This document shows, piece by piece, positions 49,910-56,710 of a stretch of DNA of 64,000 bases. How positions within the stretch are numbered: the stretch's first letter is position 1; the number at the start of each line of letters is the position of its first letter. Position numbers and translations under genes: made by a program. The notes below the pieces were generated by a model that saw only the letters and a list, made by a program, of their open reading frames with translations, was not told where the DNA came from and made no database searches. Origin of the DNA: an uncultured Chitinophagaceae bacterium (GTDB lineage: Bacteria > Bacteroidota > Bacteroidia > Chitinophagales > Chitinophagaceae); contig CAKZFX010000010.1 of assembly GCA_936908745.1 (NCBI GenBank), positions 248,001 through 312,000 on the forward strand, given 5' to 3'.

Positions 49910-50154
49910 TCGATAGTAGTGTTTTCAGTAAGGCCAGGTGAATCCGGGTAAAGGTGGTTTTCCTTGATGTACTGGCTAAAATCAGTGACCGTCCATGCTT
50001 CAAACGCAGTGCCACGAAACTTTATTTTGTGTTGTGGATAAGCCTTTATCCAGGAAACCGTGGATTTAACGAGCCGTTTAGAAAAAGCACGGTGCCTGTT
50101 TCGCAGGCTGGTGGCGGATTATACGTTTTCATAGGAGAAGACTTGTTTTAAATC
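49910..50154. other. Gap with no recognised gene
   Basis: About 245 bases upstream of the L,D-transpeptidase start and downstream of the barrel-protein terminator. I see no word repeat, no inverted repeat and no convincing reading frame. Confidence 0.5.
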
Positions 50155-50193
50155 AATAAGCCCGTAGCATTTTTAAATTGCTACGGGCTTATT
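50155..50193 (-). terminator. Terminator of the sigma/anti-sigma/barrel operon
   Basis: A perfect 15-bp stem AATAAGCCCGTAGCA / TGCTACGGGCTTATT with a 9-nt loop. On the minus strand it ends the operon whose last gene stops at 50217. Confidence 0.85.
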
Positions 50194-50216
50194 CGTTAAC
50201 GTTTTGTTTTACCGGA

Positions 50217-51032
50217 TTACCAGTTGCTGAAACGGAAGCCGAGGTTGTAAGGAGTCATGTCAAAACCTTTCTCCCACATATTTTTCATGGCATAGCTTCC
50301 ATAGAGGCGAACAGGGCCGAGAGACAGTTCACCGATATACGACAGCTTGAAACGTTCGAGGTTAAAGCTGCTTTTGATCTTATCTACATCGCCGTCCACT
50401 TTTGTTTTGTAGCGGGCAGAGTAGAGGTAACCACCGCTCACACCCACGCTCAGTCCAAATCCTTTGGAACGTTTAGGCGTAAAATTGAAGTTCAGCATTA
50501 CAGGAACGGTCAGGTAGTCGGCCGCCAGTTTTACTTTTTTAAACTCTTCTGTGCCTACCGCCACCATTGTCGGGTTTTTGCTGAAGGCGATATTCTCGTT
50601 TTCAAAATGATAGTTGTTTAACTCCAGTCCCAAACCATATTTCAGGTTGACAACATGCTTGGCGATGTTCAGGCGTTGCATGAAGATCCAGAAGTTCACG
50701 TTCCTTGACTTGCCGGGTTTCAGTTTCATATCATCTTCGGTAAGCGTTGGAGAGGTAAGGGCGTTTGGATAAAGGGAGTTGTCGGAATAGTTAGAAAAAC
50801 CGAGGTCTAATATCCACCAGTTGGTGCTGACATTAGAAGGTTTGGAAGCACGGCGACGGGTCATGCGTGGTTCACGGTCTTTTTCTACTTTCCTGCCATC
50901 TTTATCGCGGATGATGATCATGCCGCCTATCCGGATGGTATCGGCTTTTGATTCGGTCTTGGTGCTATCGGTTTGAGCAAAACCTGCCAGTGCAGTACAT
51001 AGAAGGATGCACAGTGTAAAAATCCTCTTCAT
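50217..51032 (-). CDS. Outer-membrane barrel protein of the sigma/anti-sigma operon
   Basis: 271 residues with a signal peptide (residues 1-19, ending AGFAQ). A basic linker (REPRMTRRRASK) is followed by strands: WWILDLGFSNYSD, VNFWIFMQRLNIAKHVVNLKYGLGLELNNYHF, LAADYLTVPVMLNFNFTPKRSKGFGLSVGVSGGYLYSARYKTKVDG, LGPVRLYGSYAMKNMW, ending NLGFRFSNW. The C-terminal aromatic (W) is typical of a barrel-insertion signal. The pattern is that of the PorT/DUF-type barrel in Bacteroidota. As the third gene of an ECF sigma operon it is a candidate sensed or controlled envelope protein. Confidence 0.75.
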   Translation of the reverse strand: MKRIFTLCILLCTALAGFAQTDSTKTESKADTIRIGGMIIIRDKDGRKVEKDREPRMTRRRASKPSNVSTNWWILDLGFSNYSDNSLYPNALTSPTLTEDDMKLKPGKSRNVNFWIFMQRLNIAKHVVNLKYGLGLELNNYHFENENIAFSKNPTMVAVGTEEFKKVKLAADYLTVPVMLNFNFTPKRSKGFGLSVGVSGGYLYSARYKTKVDGDVDKIKSSFNLERFKLSYIGELSLGPVRLYGSYAMKNMWEKGFDMTPYNLGFRFSNW

Positions 51033-51060
51033 GATCGTTCTTTTTTTGGGTGTAAAATAG

Positions 51061-52242
51061 TTATTTCAGTTTAATAGCCAGTCCGCCTACCAGCAAGCGT
51101 TCATCATCATCGGTCGGATCAATATTGGTCCGTTTTTCAAAGTTCCGTGTCATCTTCCGGAAGAAGCCGCGGAGCTTGCCTTTTTTCTCGCTGTTGTTTG
51201 CAAAAATAGGTTCATCAGTTTTTGCATTGGGAGAGGCATCTATATTCTTGTACGTATCATCCTTCAAAGTTGTTACAGGAGATTTGTTATCGTTTTGTTT
51301 AAGCGGGTTATTATTAGCAAGGATAGGAGCATCCTGTTTATTGTTCTGTGCGTTTGGATTTACATTCGGGTTCTGCTCAGGCGTTGGCAGGTTGTTGGAA
51401 GGCCTCCTGTCATTATTAGTAGTTGCCAGTTGTTGTTGTGCCTGCTGGTTGGTAACAGGTGCAGTGATCCTTTCAGGTTGTTGTTTAACAGGAGCCAGGT
51501 TATTTCTTTGTTTATTATTCTTATCCTGTTTAACAATCGTTGTTTGTTCTGATGGGTGTATAGTTTCACGCAAAGGCTGCTCAACAACCGGGTTGTTTGT
51601 TTTATCATCATCCTTCACTGTACTCTCATTTGGCGCTACAGTAGTTGAAGATGAACTGTTGTTATTGTCCTTAACAGGTTGTTCTTTTTTAGTATTGCCA
51701 TTGGAAGCCATGCCTTCACTTCCGTTTTTATCCGTTGTGTTATCATTATTTCGTGAAACCAGGAAAACAGTTGTACCGATGGCCAATAATACAACAGCGG
51801 CTGCGGCAATCCTTAACCAACCGATGCGGCGTACTTTTTCTTCGCGGCGGTACAGGCTTTCTTTGTTTGGAAACTCAATAGCCTCAACCGGGAGTTTTGT
51901 TTGTTGTAATAAGGTAAGGTCTTTGGCAACGGCAGGGTTGGCAGCAATAAAAGTTTCTACTTCCGTTTTCTGTTGAGCGGTGAGTTCGTTGTCAATATAT
52001 AAGGTCAGCCATTCATCATAATTAGAAAGGGTGATGAAAGCGGATTGAAATAATTCTTCTTTGTTATCAAATACCAGCGATTCGTCAGGTGATAATTTTG
52101 TCTGCATCAATAATTCAAGTTCTTCCTGCAGGTCAGGATGCAACTGCACGAATTCTTCCACCTGGCGGCGTTCGGTGCTGCCCAGTTCATTATCCATATA
52201 CAGGATAAAATATTCTTCGTAATTATTGCGGTTGATGTTCAT
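51061..52242 (-). CDS. Anti-sigma factor with duplicated N-terminal domain
   Basis: 393 residues. The first 110 residues are two copies of one helical unit: NYEEYFILYMDNELGSTERRQVEEFVQLHPD and NYDEWLTLYIDNELTAQQKTEVETFIAANPA, each with a (L/D)xxLxQTK(L) follow-up. They resemble anti-sigma N-terminal domains but lack the zinc-binding H-x3-C-x2-C. A membrane helix follows (IAAAAVVLLAIGTTVFLVS, about 143-161), then about 180 residues that are Asn/Gln/Thr/Pro-rich and low-complexity (KEQPVKDNNNSSSSTTV, NNNPLKQNDNKSP), ending in a basic patch. The protein would hold the sigma factor at the membrane until a periplasmic signal acts. It starts 12 bases after the sigma gene and ends 28 bases before the barrel gene. 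Confidence 0.88.
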   Translation of the reverse strand: MNINRNNYEEYFILYMDNELGSTERRQVEEFVQLHPDLQEELELLMQTKLSPDESLVFDNKEELFQSAFITLSNYDEWLTLYIDNELTAQQKTEVETFIAANPAVAKDLTLLQQTKLPVEAIEFPNKESLYRREEKVRRIGWLRIAAAAVVLLAIGTTVFLVSRNNDNTTDKNGSEGMASNGNTKKEQPVKDNNNSSSSTTVAPNESTVKDDDKTNNPVVEQPLRETIHPSEQTTIVKQDKNNKQRNNLAPVKQQPERITAPVTNQQAQQQLATTNNDRRPSNNLPTPEQNPNVNPNAQNNKQDAPILANNNPLKQNDNKSPVTTLKDDTYKNIDASPNAKTDEPIFANNSEKKGKLRGFFRKMTRNFEKRTNIDPTDDDERLLVGGLAIKLK

Positions 52243-52254
52243 TTCTTAACTCGT

Positions 52255-52740
52255 TTAAATCACATTTTCCAGTTTCACTAAATAGGTTTTCAATTGCAGC
52301 CTCGCCCGGTGCAGGTATACTTTTACCTGGCTTTCACTCAGTCCCATGATCTGTCCTATTTCTTCATAGCTATATCCTTCGTAGTCTTTCAGCAGCACCA
52401 GCGAACGTTGTGTTTCGCTCAGTCTTGCCAGCGCTTCTTCCAGTACTTTTTTCAAATTATTGACCGGCCTGCTTTGGGTTTTGGTTTCTTCGCCAAACTC
52501 TTCTTTCAGCGTTATCCGTTTCACTTTGCGGATATGATCGATCATCTGGTTGTAGGCAACGGTAAAAAGATACGACTTGCATTTGGCTGCGTCGATCTCG
52601 TCCCTGTTGCGCCACATTTTTTCAAAAGCGGTCTGCACCACATCCCTTGCATCTTCCTCATGGCGAAGATTTTTCAGGATGAAACGGTAAACATTGTCAG
52701 CATAGCTGCTGACACATTCGTTGTATTCTCTTTCAGTCAT
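52255..52740 (-). CDS. ECF-family RNA polymerase sigma factor
   Basis: 161 residues from the ATG at 52740; a longer frame starting at 52770 is less likely. Region 2 (YADNVYRFILKNLRHEEDARDVVQTAFEKMWRNRDEI) and the DNA-melting part (KSYLFTVAYNQMIDHIRKVKRI) are clear. Region 4 is the helix-turn-helix YSYEEIGQIMGLSESQVKVYLHRARLQLK. There is no region 3. It directs RNA polymerase to envelope-stress or surface-related promoters and is presumably held by the anti-sigma factor encoded next. The same-strand 68-residue protein 115 bases upstream may be part of the unit. Confidence 0.95.
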   Translation of the reverse strand: MTEREYNECVSSYADNVYRFILKNLRHEEDARDVVQTAFEKMWRNRDEIDAAKCKSYLFTVAYNQMIDHIRKVKRITLKEEFGEETKTQSRPVNNLKKVLEEALARLSETQRSLVLLKDYEGYSYEEIGQIMGLSESQVKVYLHRARLQLKTYLVKLENVI

Positions 52741-52855
52741 AAAATCAGCCGGTGTGTGATCCCGGGGCAAAAGTAGCCAATCATCCGGGTATTGGTGGTA
52801 CGGCCGAAAGCCAGAAATGTTACAAAAAAGCAGTAAAAAAGCTGAAAAAAGCCGT

Positions 52856-53062
52856 TTAGAGGCCGGAATGGGTGAAAAATTGGCCCGAAAGTGTCTCCGG
52901 GATCATATTATCAGCGCCTTTGGAGGGCTGTTTGGAGCATTCTTCCATCGATTCCTTGCAGGGAACGTCTTTGAGAGCGGGTTTTTTATGGGGAACCATG
53001 GCCAGCAAAGTGCCGGTAACAGCTATAATAAGGATGCCGATGGCGATCGTGTTTTTTCTCAT
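52856..53062 (-). CDS. Small hydrophobic-anchored protein upstream of the sigma gene
   Basis: 68 residues from the ATG at 53062, with one hydrophobic helix (residues 5-22, TIAIGILIIAVTGTLLAM) and a short Cys-containing tail (ALKDVPCKESMEECSKQPSKG) that ends SGQFFTHSGL. The two Cys residues could form a disulfide in the periplasm. The longer frame to 53392 runs through repeat DNA and is not a gene. Its place directly upstream of the sigma operon on the same strand suggests envelope stress sensing, but nothing in the sequence proves it. Confidence 0.6.
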   Translation of the reverse strand: MRKNTIAIGILIIAVTGTLLAMVPHKKPALKDVPCKESMEECSKQPSKGADNMIPETLSGQFFTHSGL

Positions 53063-53201
53063 GGTTATGATTTCTGCCCTCTTTGACGAAAGTAGTAACG
53101 GGAATGTTACAGCAAAACTAAACTTGTTTTCCAACAGGCAAAAAAGAACAGGGCGAAGCGACGGTTTTTGCTGACCAAGTGCATGTTTGGCTTCCCACAA
53201 A

Positions 53202-53221
53202 CCTGCCTGTCGGCAGACAGG
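53202..53221 (+). repeat. Palindromic 20-bp interspersed word, copy 4
   Basis: Exact CCTGCCTGTCGGCAGACAGG, flanked by CTTCCCACAAA and GGCACAAAGAAAATC. Confidence 0.9.
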
Positions 53222-53325
53222 GGCACAAAGAAAATCTCCCGCTGATCTCGCAGATGAACGCAGATAAAGCAATTCTTTGTGTCTCTTTTTCTCCTGTCTC
53301 TGCGGTGAAAAAAAGTTCCCATAAA

Positions 53326-53345
53326 CCTGCCTGTCGGCAGACAGG
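53326..53345 (+). repeat. Palindromic 20-bp interspersed word, copy 5
   Basis: Exact CCTGCCTGTCGGCAGACAGG, flanked by GTTCCCATAAA and GGCACAAAGAAG. Confidence 0.9.
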
Positions 53346-53522
53346 GGCACAAAGAAGCACAAAGAAGTTAGGATCTCCCGCAGGTCCATCAACGCTATGT
53401 GAGTCTATGCGCCTATGTTTCTATGTGGTAAAAAAAACTTAGCGACTTTGCGGTAAAATCTCTCTCTGCGAAACTCTGCACCTCTTTTTCTCTGCGGTGA
53501 AAAATAGAATTATTAAGTCTCC

Positions 53523-53530
53523 TATATTTG
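53523..53530 (+). promoter_or_regulatory. -7 box TATATTTG before kbl
   Basis: An exact TAnnTTTG match ending 16 bases before the ATG at 53546. No -33 TTTG is evident. Confidence 0.45.
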
Positions 53531-53545
53531 CCCCAAAGTTTTTTT

Positions 53546-54733
53546 ATGAACGAAAATTTTGTGCAACGCATTGCCGGTGAAGTTTCAGCCATCCGGACAG
53601 CCGGTTTGTATAAAAAAGAAAGGGTGATCACCAGCGAACAGGGTGCGGAGATAGAAGTAGGGGGCAAAAAAGTGCTGAACTTTTGCGCCAACAATTACCT
53701 CGGTCTTTCCAGTCATCCCAAAGTGATCGAAGCGGCACACAAAGCCATTGATTCGCATGGCTACGGCATGAGCAGCGTTCGTTTTATCTGCGGCACGCAG
53801 GATATTCATAAAGAACTCGAGCAAAAAATTTCAGCGTTCCTCGGCACAGAAGATACGATTTTATATGCAGCCGCTTTTGATGCCAACGGCGGTGTGTTTG
53901 AGCCTTTGTTCAATGAAGAGGATGCGATTATTTCTGATGCATTAAATCATGCTTCGATTATTGACGGCGTTCGTTTGTGCAAGGCACAGCGTTTCCGTTA
54001 TGAGCATAATAATATGGCTGATCTTGAAGCTAAACTTCAGGAAGCAGCTGGTTGCCGTAGCCGTATCATTGTGACGGATGGTTCTTTCAGTATGGACGGA
54101 ACGATCGCACAACTGGATAAAATTGTGGAACTGGCAGAGAAACATGATGCCGTTATTATGATCGATGAATGCCACTCTTCGGGCTTCCTGGGCAAAACAG
54201 GAAGAGGTACACATGAATATCGTGGAGTGATGGGTAAGATAGATATCATCACCGGCACATTGGGCAAAGCGCTGGGTGGTGCATCCGGTGGTTTTACTTC
54301 CGGCCGCAGAGAAATCATTGAAATGCTGCGCCAGAAATCAAGACCTTATTTGTTCAGCAATACGGTGGCGCCGTCAATTGTTGGTGCATCAATTGCTGTG
54401 CTGGATATGCTGACGGAAACAACGGAGTTGAGAGATAAACTGGAATACAATACAAAATACTTCCGTAGCAAAATGACCGAAGCGGGTTTTGATATCAAGC
54501 CCGGCGATCACCCGATCGTTCCGATCATGTTGTACGATGCGGTATTAGCTGCTGACTTTGCCGCTAAGTTGTTAGATGAAAGTATTTATGTAATTGGCTT
54601 CTTCTTTCCCGTGGTTCCAAAAGGACAGGCAAGGATCAGGGTGCAATTGAGTGCGGCGCATGAGCAGCAGCACCTGGACAAAGCGATTGCGGCCTTTACT
54701 AAAATCGGTAAGGAATTAGGTGTATTGAAATAA
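53546..54733 (+). CDS. kbl: Glycine C-acetyltransferase (2-amino-3-ketobutyrate CoA ligase)
   Basis: 395 residues from the ATG at 53546, the family length. A PLP enzyme that splits 2-amino-3-oxobutyrate with CoA to glycine and acetyl-CoA, the second step of threonine breakdown. The conserved words are NFCANNYLGLSSHPKV, YGMSSVRFICGTQDIHKELE, DALNHASIIDGVRL, DECHSSGFLGKTGRGT and TGTLGKALGGASGGF, where the Lys is the PLP-binding residue. It is distinguished from the sister family of 8-amino-7-oxononanoate synthases mainly by the N-terminal and FICGTQ region. The threonine dehydrogenase partner (tdh) is not next to it. A bidirectional terminator follows. Confidence 0.93.
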   Translation: MNENFVQRIAGEVSAIRTAGLYKKERVITSEQGAEIEVGGKKVLNFCANNYLGLSSHPKVIEAAHKAIDSHGYGMSSVRFICGTQDIHKELEQKISAFLGTEDTILYAAAFDANGGVFEPLFNEEDAIISDALNHASIIDGVRLCKAQRFRYEHNNMADLEAKLQEAAGCRSRIIVTDGSFSMDGTIAQLDKIVELAEKHDAVIMIDECHSSGFLGKTGRGTHEYRGVMGKIDIITGTLGKALGGASGGFTSGRREIIEMLRQKSRPYLFSNTVAPSIVGASIAVLDMLTETTELRDKLEYNTKYFRSKMTEAGFDIKPGDHPIVPIMLYDAVLAADFAAKLLDESIYVIGFFFPVVPKGQARIRVQLSAAHEQQHLDKAIAAFTKIGKELGVLK

Positions 54734-54760
54734 GATTTATAATAGATGAGCATATAATAA

Positions 54761-54785
54761 AAAAGCACTCTTAAAGAGTGCTTTT
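54761..54785. terminator. Bidirectional terminator overlapping the higA stop codon
   Basis: An 11-bp stem AAAAGCACTCT / AGAGTGCTTTT with a TAA loop lies between convergent kbl and higA genes; its right edge includes part of the higA stop. Read on the minus strand the run of Ts follows closely. Confidence 0.8.
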
Positions 54786-55242
54786 AAATAGCGTTAAAAA
54801 TCCTGTTGGCGTCCACCTGGAGTTTGAAATGGACTGCTTTTAAAAAATAAACATCAGGTTTTTGTTTTCCACTCATGATCAGTGAAAATTTAGCATCGCT
54901 CACTCCCAATAGTTTTGCTGCAAATCCCTGTGTCAGTTTCATCTGGTGTATCCGCAACCTGACCATTTCCGGGAGGCTGTCCGGTAGTGGCAGCGGGTCA
55001 GTTGTATCTTCATACTGTTCGGCCGCTGTTGCGAGACTGCGTAAGCGAACCAGTTCTTTTGATGAAAGGTTATCTTCTCCTTTTTTCATGAGAATATCTA
55101 TTTCTTTCATCACCAGTTCGTAAGCCTCTGCTGTTTTGATTGTGTTTTTGTTTATTCTACTATTATTACTTGGTTTTTTAACGCCGGTCGCCTTACCAGC
55201 AGGACGTACCTGTGGGTTTGCCCGGCGCTTTTTGGTTAACAT
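54784..55242 (-). CDS. higA: HigA-type antitoxin, XRE helix-turn-helix protein
   Basis: 152 residues. A basic, Lys/Asn-rich N-terminus (RRANPQVRPAGKATGVKKPSNNSRI) of about 35 residues precedes the HigA-like pattern IKTAEAYELVMKEIDILM, an acidic region (SLATAAEQYEDTTDPLPLPDS) and the C-terminal HTH MKLTQGFAAKLLGVSDAKFSLIMSGKQKPDVYFLKAVHFKL. The toxin gene is 88 bases upstream on the same strand, the order typical for higBA. HigA would neutralise HigB and repress the shared promoter. The long basic N-terminal tail is unusual for HigA. A start inside (MKEIDILM) would cut the domain, so the first ATG is kept. Confidence 0.85.
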   Translation of the reverse strand: MLTKKRRANPQVRPAGKATGVKKPSNNSRINKNTIKTAEAYELVMKEIDILMKKGEDNLSSKELVRLRSLATAAEQYEDTTDPLPLPDSLPEMVRLRIHQMKLTQGFAAKLLGVSDAKFSLIMSGKQKPDVYFLKAVHFKLQVDANRIFNAI

Positions 55243-55330
55243 ATTTCCTATTACGGCTATTTGAACAGGTATTATAAACCGCCTGTTCCGAAACGGCTTT
55301 TCCTTTCCAGTTAATCTTTTTCTTGTATGT

Positions 55331-55624
55331 TTAAAGGTCGGAAAGCTTCACCTTGTCATACTCAGCATGCGTACCTATAAATCTGATATATAGTGTACGT
55401 GCCCCAAAAATAATCCTGGCGATCAACCGAAATTTGTTGCCGCCAATGTTGAACACAAAAAGCCCATTTCCTACCATATCTGTTGCAGGAAATGTCTTTT
55501 TGAGCTCATTGAAATTCGCCCAATCTGCCTCTTTGGTGTTTAAATACCATTCCAGCAGTGGGTTTTTAGCCTTTGGCTGTTTTTCAAAGAACTCTCTAAG
55601 CCTGGCTTTTGAAATAATTACCAT
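55331..55624 (-). CDS. higB: HigB-type toxin (mRNA interferase)
   Basis: 97 residues of the HigB toxin family in the RelE/ParE fold, expected to cleave mRNA at the ribosome. The conserved order is ARLREFFEKQPKAKNPLLEWYLNTKEADWANFNELKKTF, then NIGGNKFRLIARIIFGARTLYIRFIGTHAEYDKV. The basic/polar NKFRLI and RFIGTHAEYDK words are typical active-site and end motifs. The toxin gene comes first and the antitoxin second, 88 bases apart, as in higBA. The DNA is more AT-rich than its surroundings. A perfect 31-bp palindrome and a good -7 box lie directly upstream. Confidence 0.9.
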   Translation of the reverse strand: MVIISKARLREFFEKQPKAKNPLLEWYLNTKEADWANFNELKKTFPATDMVGNGLFVFNIGGNKFRLIARIIFGARTLYIRFIGTHAEYDKVKLSDL

Positions 55625-55664
55625 TGGTAATTGTTTTAATTCCAGGATTTTTAAAGCTATACTA

Positions 55665-55672
55665 CAAAGATA
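55665..55672 (-). promoter_or_regulatory. higB: -7 box TATCTTTG of the higBA promoter
   Basis: An exact TAnnTTTG on the minus strand, 40 bases upstream of the higB ATG. It touches the palindrome's edge at 55672, so the operator lies between the -33 and -7 regions. Confidence 0.6.
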
Positions 55673-55702
55673 AAATATTTTTAGAATTTCTAAAAATATT
55701 TT
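55672..55702. promoter_or_regulatory. Perfect 31-bp palindrome, probable HigA/HigBA operator
   Basis: The arms AAAATATTTTTAGAA and TTCTAAAAATATTTT are exact complements around a single central T. It covers the -33 region and spacer of the presumed promoter. Palindromic operators bound by HigA dimers and repressing higBA are well known. This one is exact and very AT-rich. Confidence 0.75.
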
Positions 55703-55953
55703 AGTTAATTATCTGCTAAACAGGAAAGCTGAAAAAATGTTCGTAAAACTGGTTTTAAATAAGAGTAAAACTTTAAAACTCGTAGAATTACGATGCCTGT
55801 AAAGGTTTTCTAAGAGAAAAAACGGCGACAATGCTATGAAATACAATATGGCTTGCGTATTTTCGTTTTCTACATGCCTATGTAAACAACTCTACCGAAT
55901 CCCTACCTCTGAATTTCCTTAACAGCATTATTGATTTTAGTATTAGTATTTGT

Positions 55954-56082
55954 ATGAAAAAGTTTTTCCTGTATTTGTCCGTAGCAGCGGTAGTAGTTAT
56001 GTTATTTGCATCTTGCGCAGCCACTAAAAGAGATTGCCAGGGTGTAAAACACTACAAACAGAAAGGCGGTTTTTATATGTAA
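55954..56082 (+). CDS. 42-residue lipoprotein-like peptide
   Basis: A short gene below the usual length cut-off. The protein has a signal peptide of about 19 residues (FFLYLSVAAVVVMLFAS), a lipobox Cys at 21 (LFASC), and a 21-residue mature tail with RDCQGVKHYKQKGGFYM. The same layout, Cys-lipobox then a RDCxGxKH...GFY(M/L) end, appears in small Bacteroidota lipoproteins, which makes it likely to be real. A start codon in a reasonable context and a terminator (56110) just after support it. Its role is unknown. Confidence 0.7.
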   Translation: MKKFFLYLSVAAVVVMLFASCAATKRDCQGVKHYKQKGGFYM

Positions 56083-56109
56083 ATATTGAAACCCTTGAGC
56101 ATGATAATG

Positions 56110-56143
56110 ATCCCTCTCGTTTACACGTGAAGGGATTTTTTAT
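56110..56143 (+). terminator. Terminator after the small lipoprotein gene
   Basis: The stem ATCCCT / AGGGAT with a loop of about 15 nt is followed by TTTTTTATTTTT. It begins 28 bases after the stop codon. Confidence 0.75.
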
Positions 56144-56161
56144 TTTTAAGTAAATTTGAAA

Positions 56162-56680
56162 ATGAAGATCCTTACCGCAGCTATACTCCTGTTGTCATCA
56201 TATGCTGTAAAAGCGCAAATTTTCCCCGGAGATTGGCTGGGCCATTGGAAAGGAGAACTGAACTGGTACCAGGGTGCGAATAAAGAGCCGAAGAAAGTGC
56301 CGATGCAACTCATTATTCAACCGATGGACAGCAGCCAGCAGTTTTCATGGCGGGTGACCTATGGCGCCGATGCAGCCGATAACCGGCCTTATACATTAAT
56401 GGCGGTGGACACAGCCAAAGGTCATTGGCGCATAGATGAAAATAACGGGATCATTTTAGACCAGTATTGGGTGGCAGGTAAATTAAGCGGCGCTTTTACC
56501 GTGCAATACTCCATGATCATCAATAATTACTGGCTGGAAAACGGTCAACTGCATGTTGAATTTTATAATATATCCACCAAGCCGGTAGCTGTGACGGGGT
56601 TGGGCACCAACGAGAATCCCTCGGTGAGTAGTTACCAGGTAAAAAGTTACCAGAAAGCCATTTTATCCCGAAGCAAATGA
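56162..56680 (+). CDS. Hypothetical secreted beta-rich protein
   Basis: 172 residues from the ATG at 56162 (a TTG two codons earlier is unlikely). A signal peptide (residues 1-18, ending AVKAQ) is followed by a domain with the words FPGDWLGHWKGELNWYQGANKEPKKVPMQLIIQPMDSSQQFSWRVTY, LDQYWVAGKLSGAFTVQYSMIINNYWLENGQLHVEFYN. The regular alternation and glycines suggest a lipocalin-like or other small beta-barrel of the periplasm. No named family is recognised. It sits 30 bases before the beta-lactamase-like gene on the same strand and may be co-transcribed. Confidence 0.7.
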   Translation: MKILTAAILLLSSYAVKAQIFPGDWLGHWKGELNWYQGANKEPKKVPMQLIIQPMDSSQQFSWRVTYGADAADNRPYTLMAVDTAKGHWRIDENNGIILDQYWVAGKLSGAFTVQYSMIINNYWLENGQLHVEFYNISTKPVAVTGLGTNENPSVSSYQVKSYQKAILSRSK

Positions 56681-56710
56681 TGGCTACCTTTGCCGAAATT
56701 GAATAACGGA

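Larger units (their letters stand above)
53107..53511. repeat. Gap built of degenerate repeat words with two palindromic elements
   Basis: About 400 bases hold the CACAAAG/CTCTGCGG words in both directions, plus TCTCCCGCTGATCTCGCAGATG and CTATGTGAGTCTATGCGCC-type words. Two exact copies of the 20-bp palindromic word sit here, at 53202 and 53326, 124 bases apart, each with the flanks TTCCCA(C/T)AA and GGCACAAAGAA. Open frames in this stretch only reflect the repeats. Confidence 0.7.
55625..55953. other. AT-rich gap holding the higBA promoter and operator
   Basis: 329 bases. The part nearest higB holds the -7 box and the palindrome. The rest (about 55703-55953) is AT-rich with no gene; a short TAGTATTTG before 55954 may be the promoter of the next small gene. 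The low GC compared with neighbours suggests that the toxin-antitoxin island was acquired. Confidence 0.5.

Noticed and set aside
50096..50151. Short frames in the gap beside the L,D-transpeptidase
   Set aside because: They lack start context, composition and similarity to any family.
53202..53345. Two exact 20-bp copies spaced by about 100 bases, as in a CRISPR array
   Set aside because: Only two copies, spacing of over 100 bases, the spacer is a degenerate repeat, and no cas gene is near.
53063..53392. Upstream extension of the 68-residue frame at 52856 to 178 residues
   Set aside because: The extra codons run through the palindromic and CACAAAG repeats; only the part from the ATG at 53062 looks like a protein.
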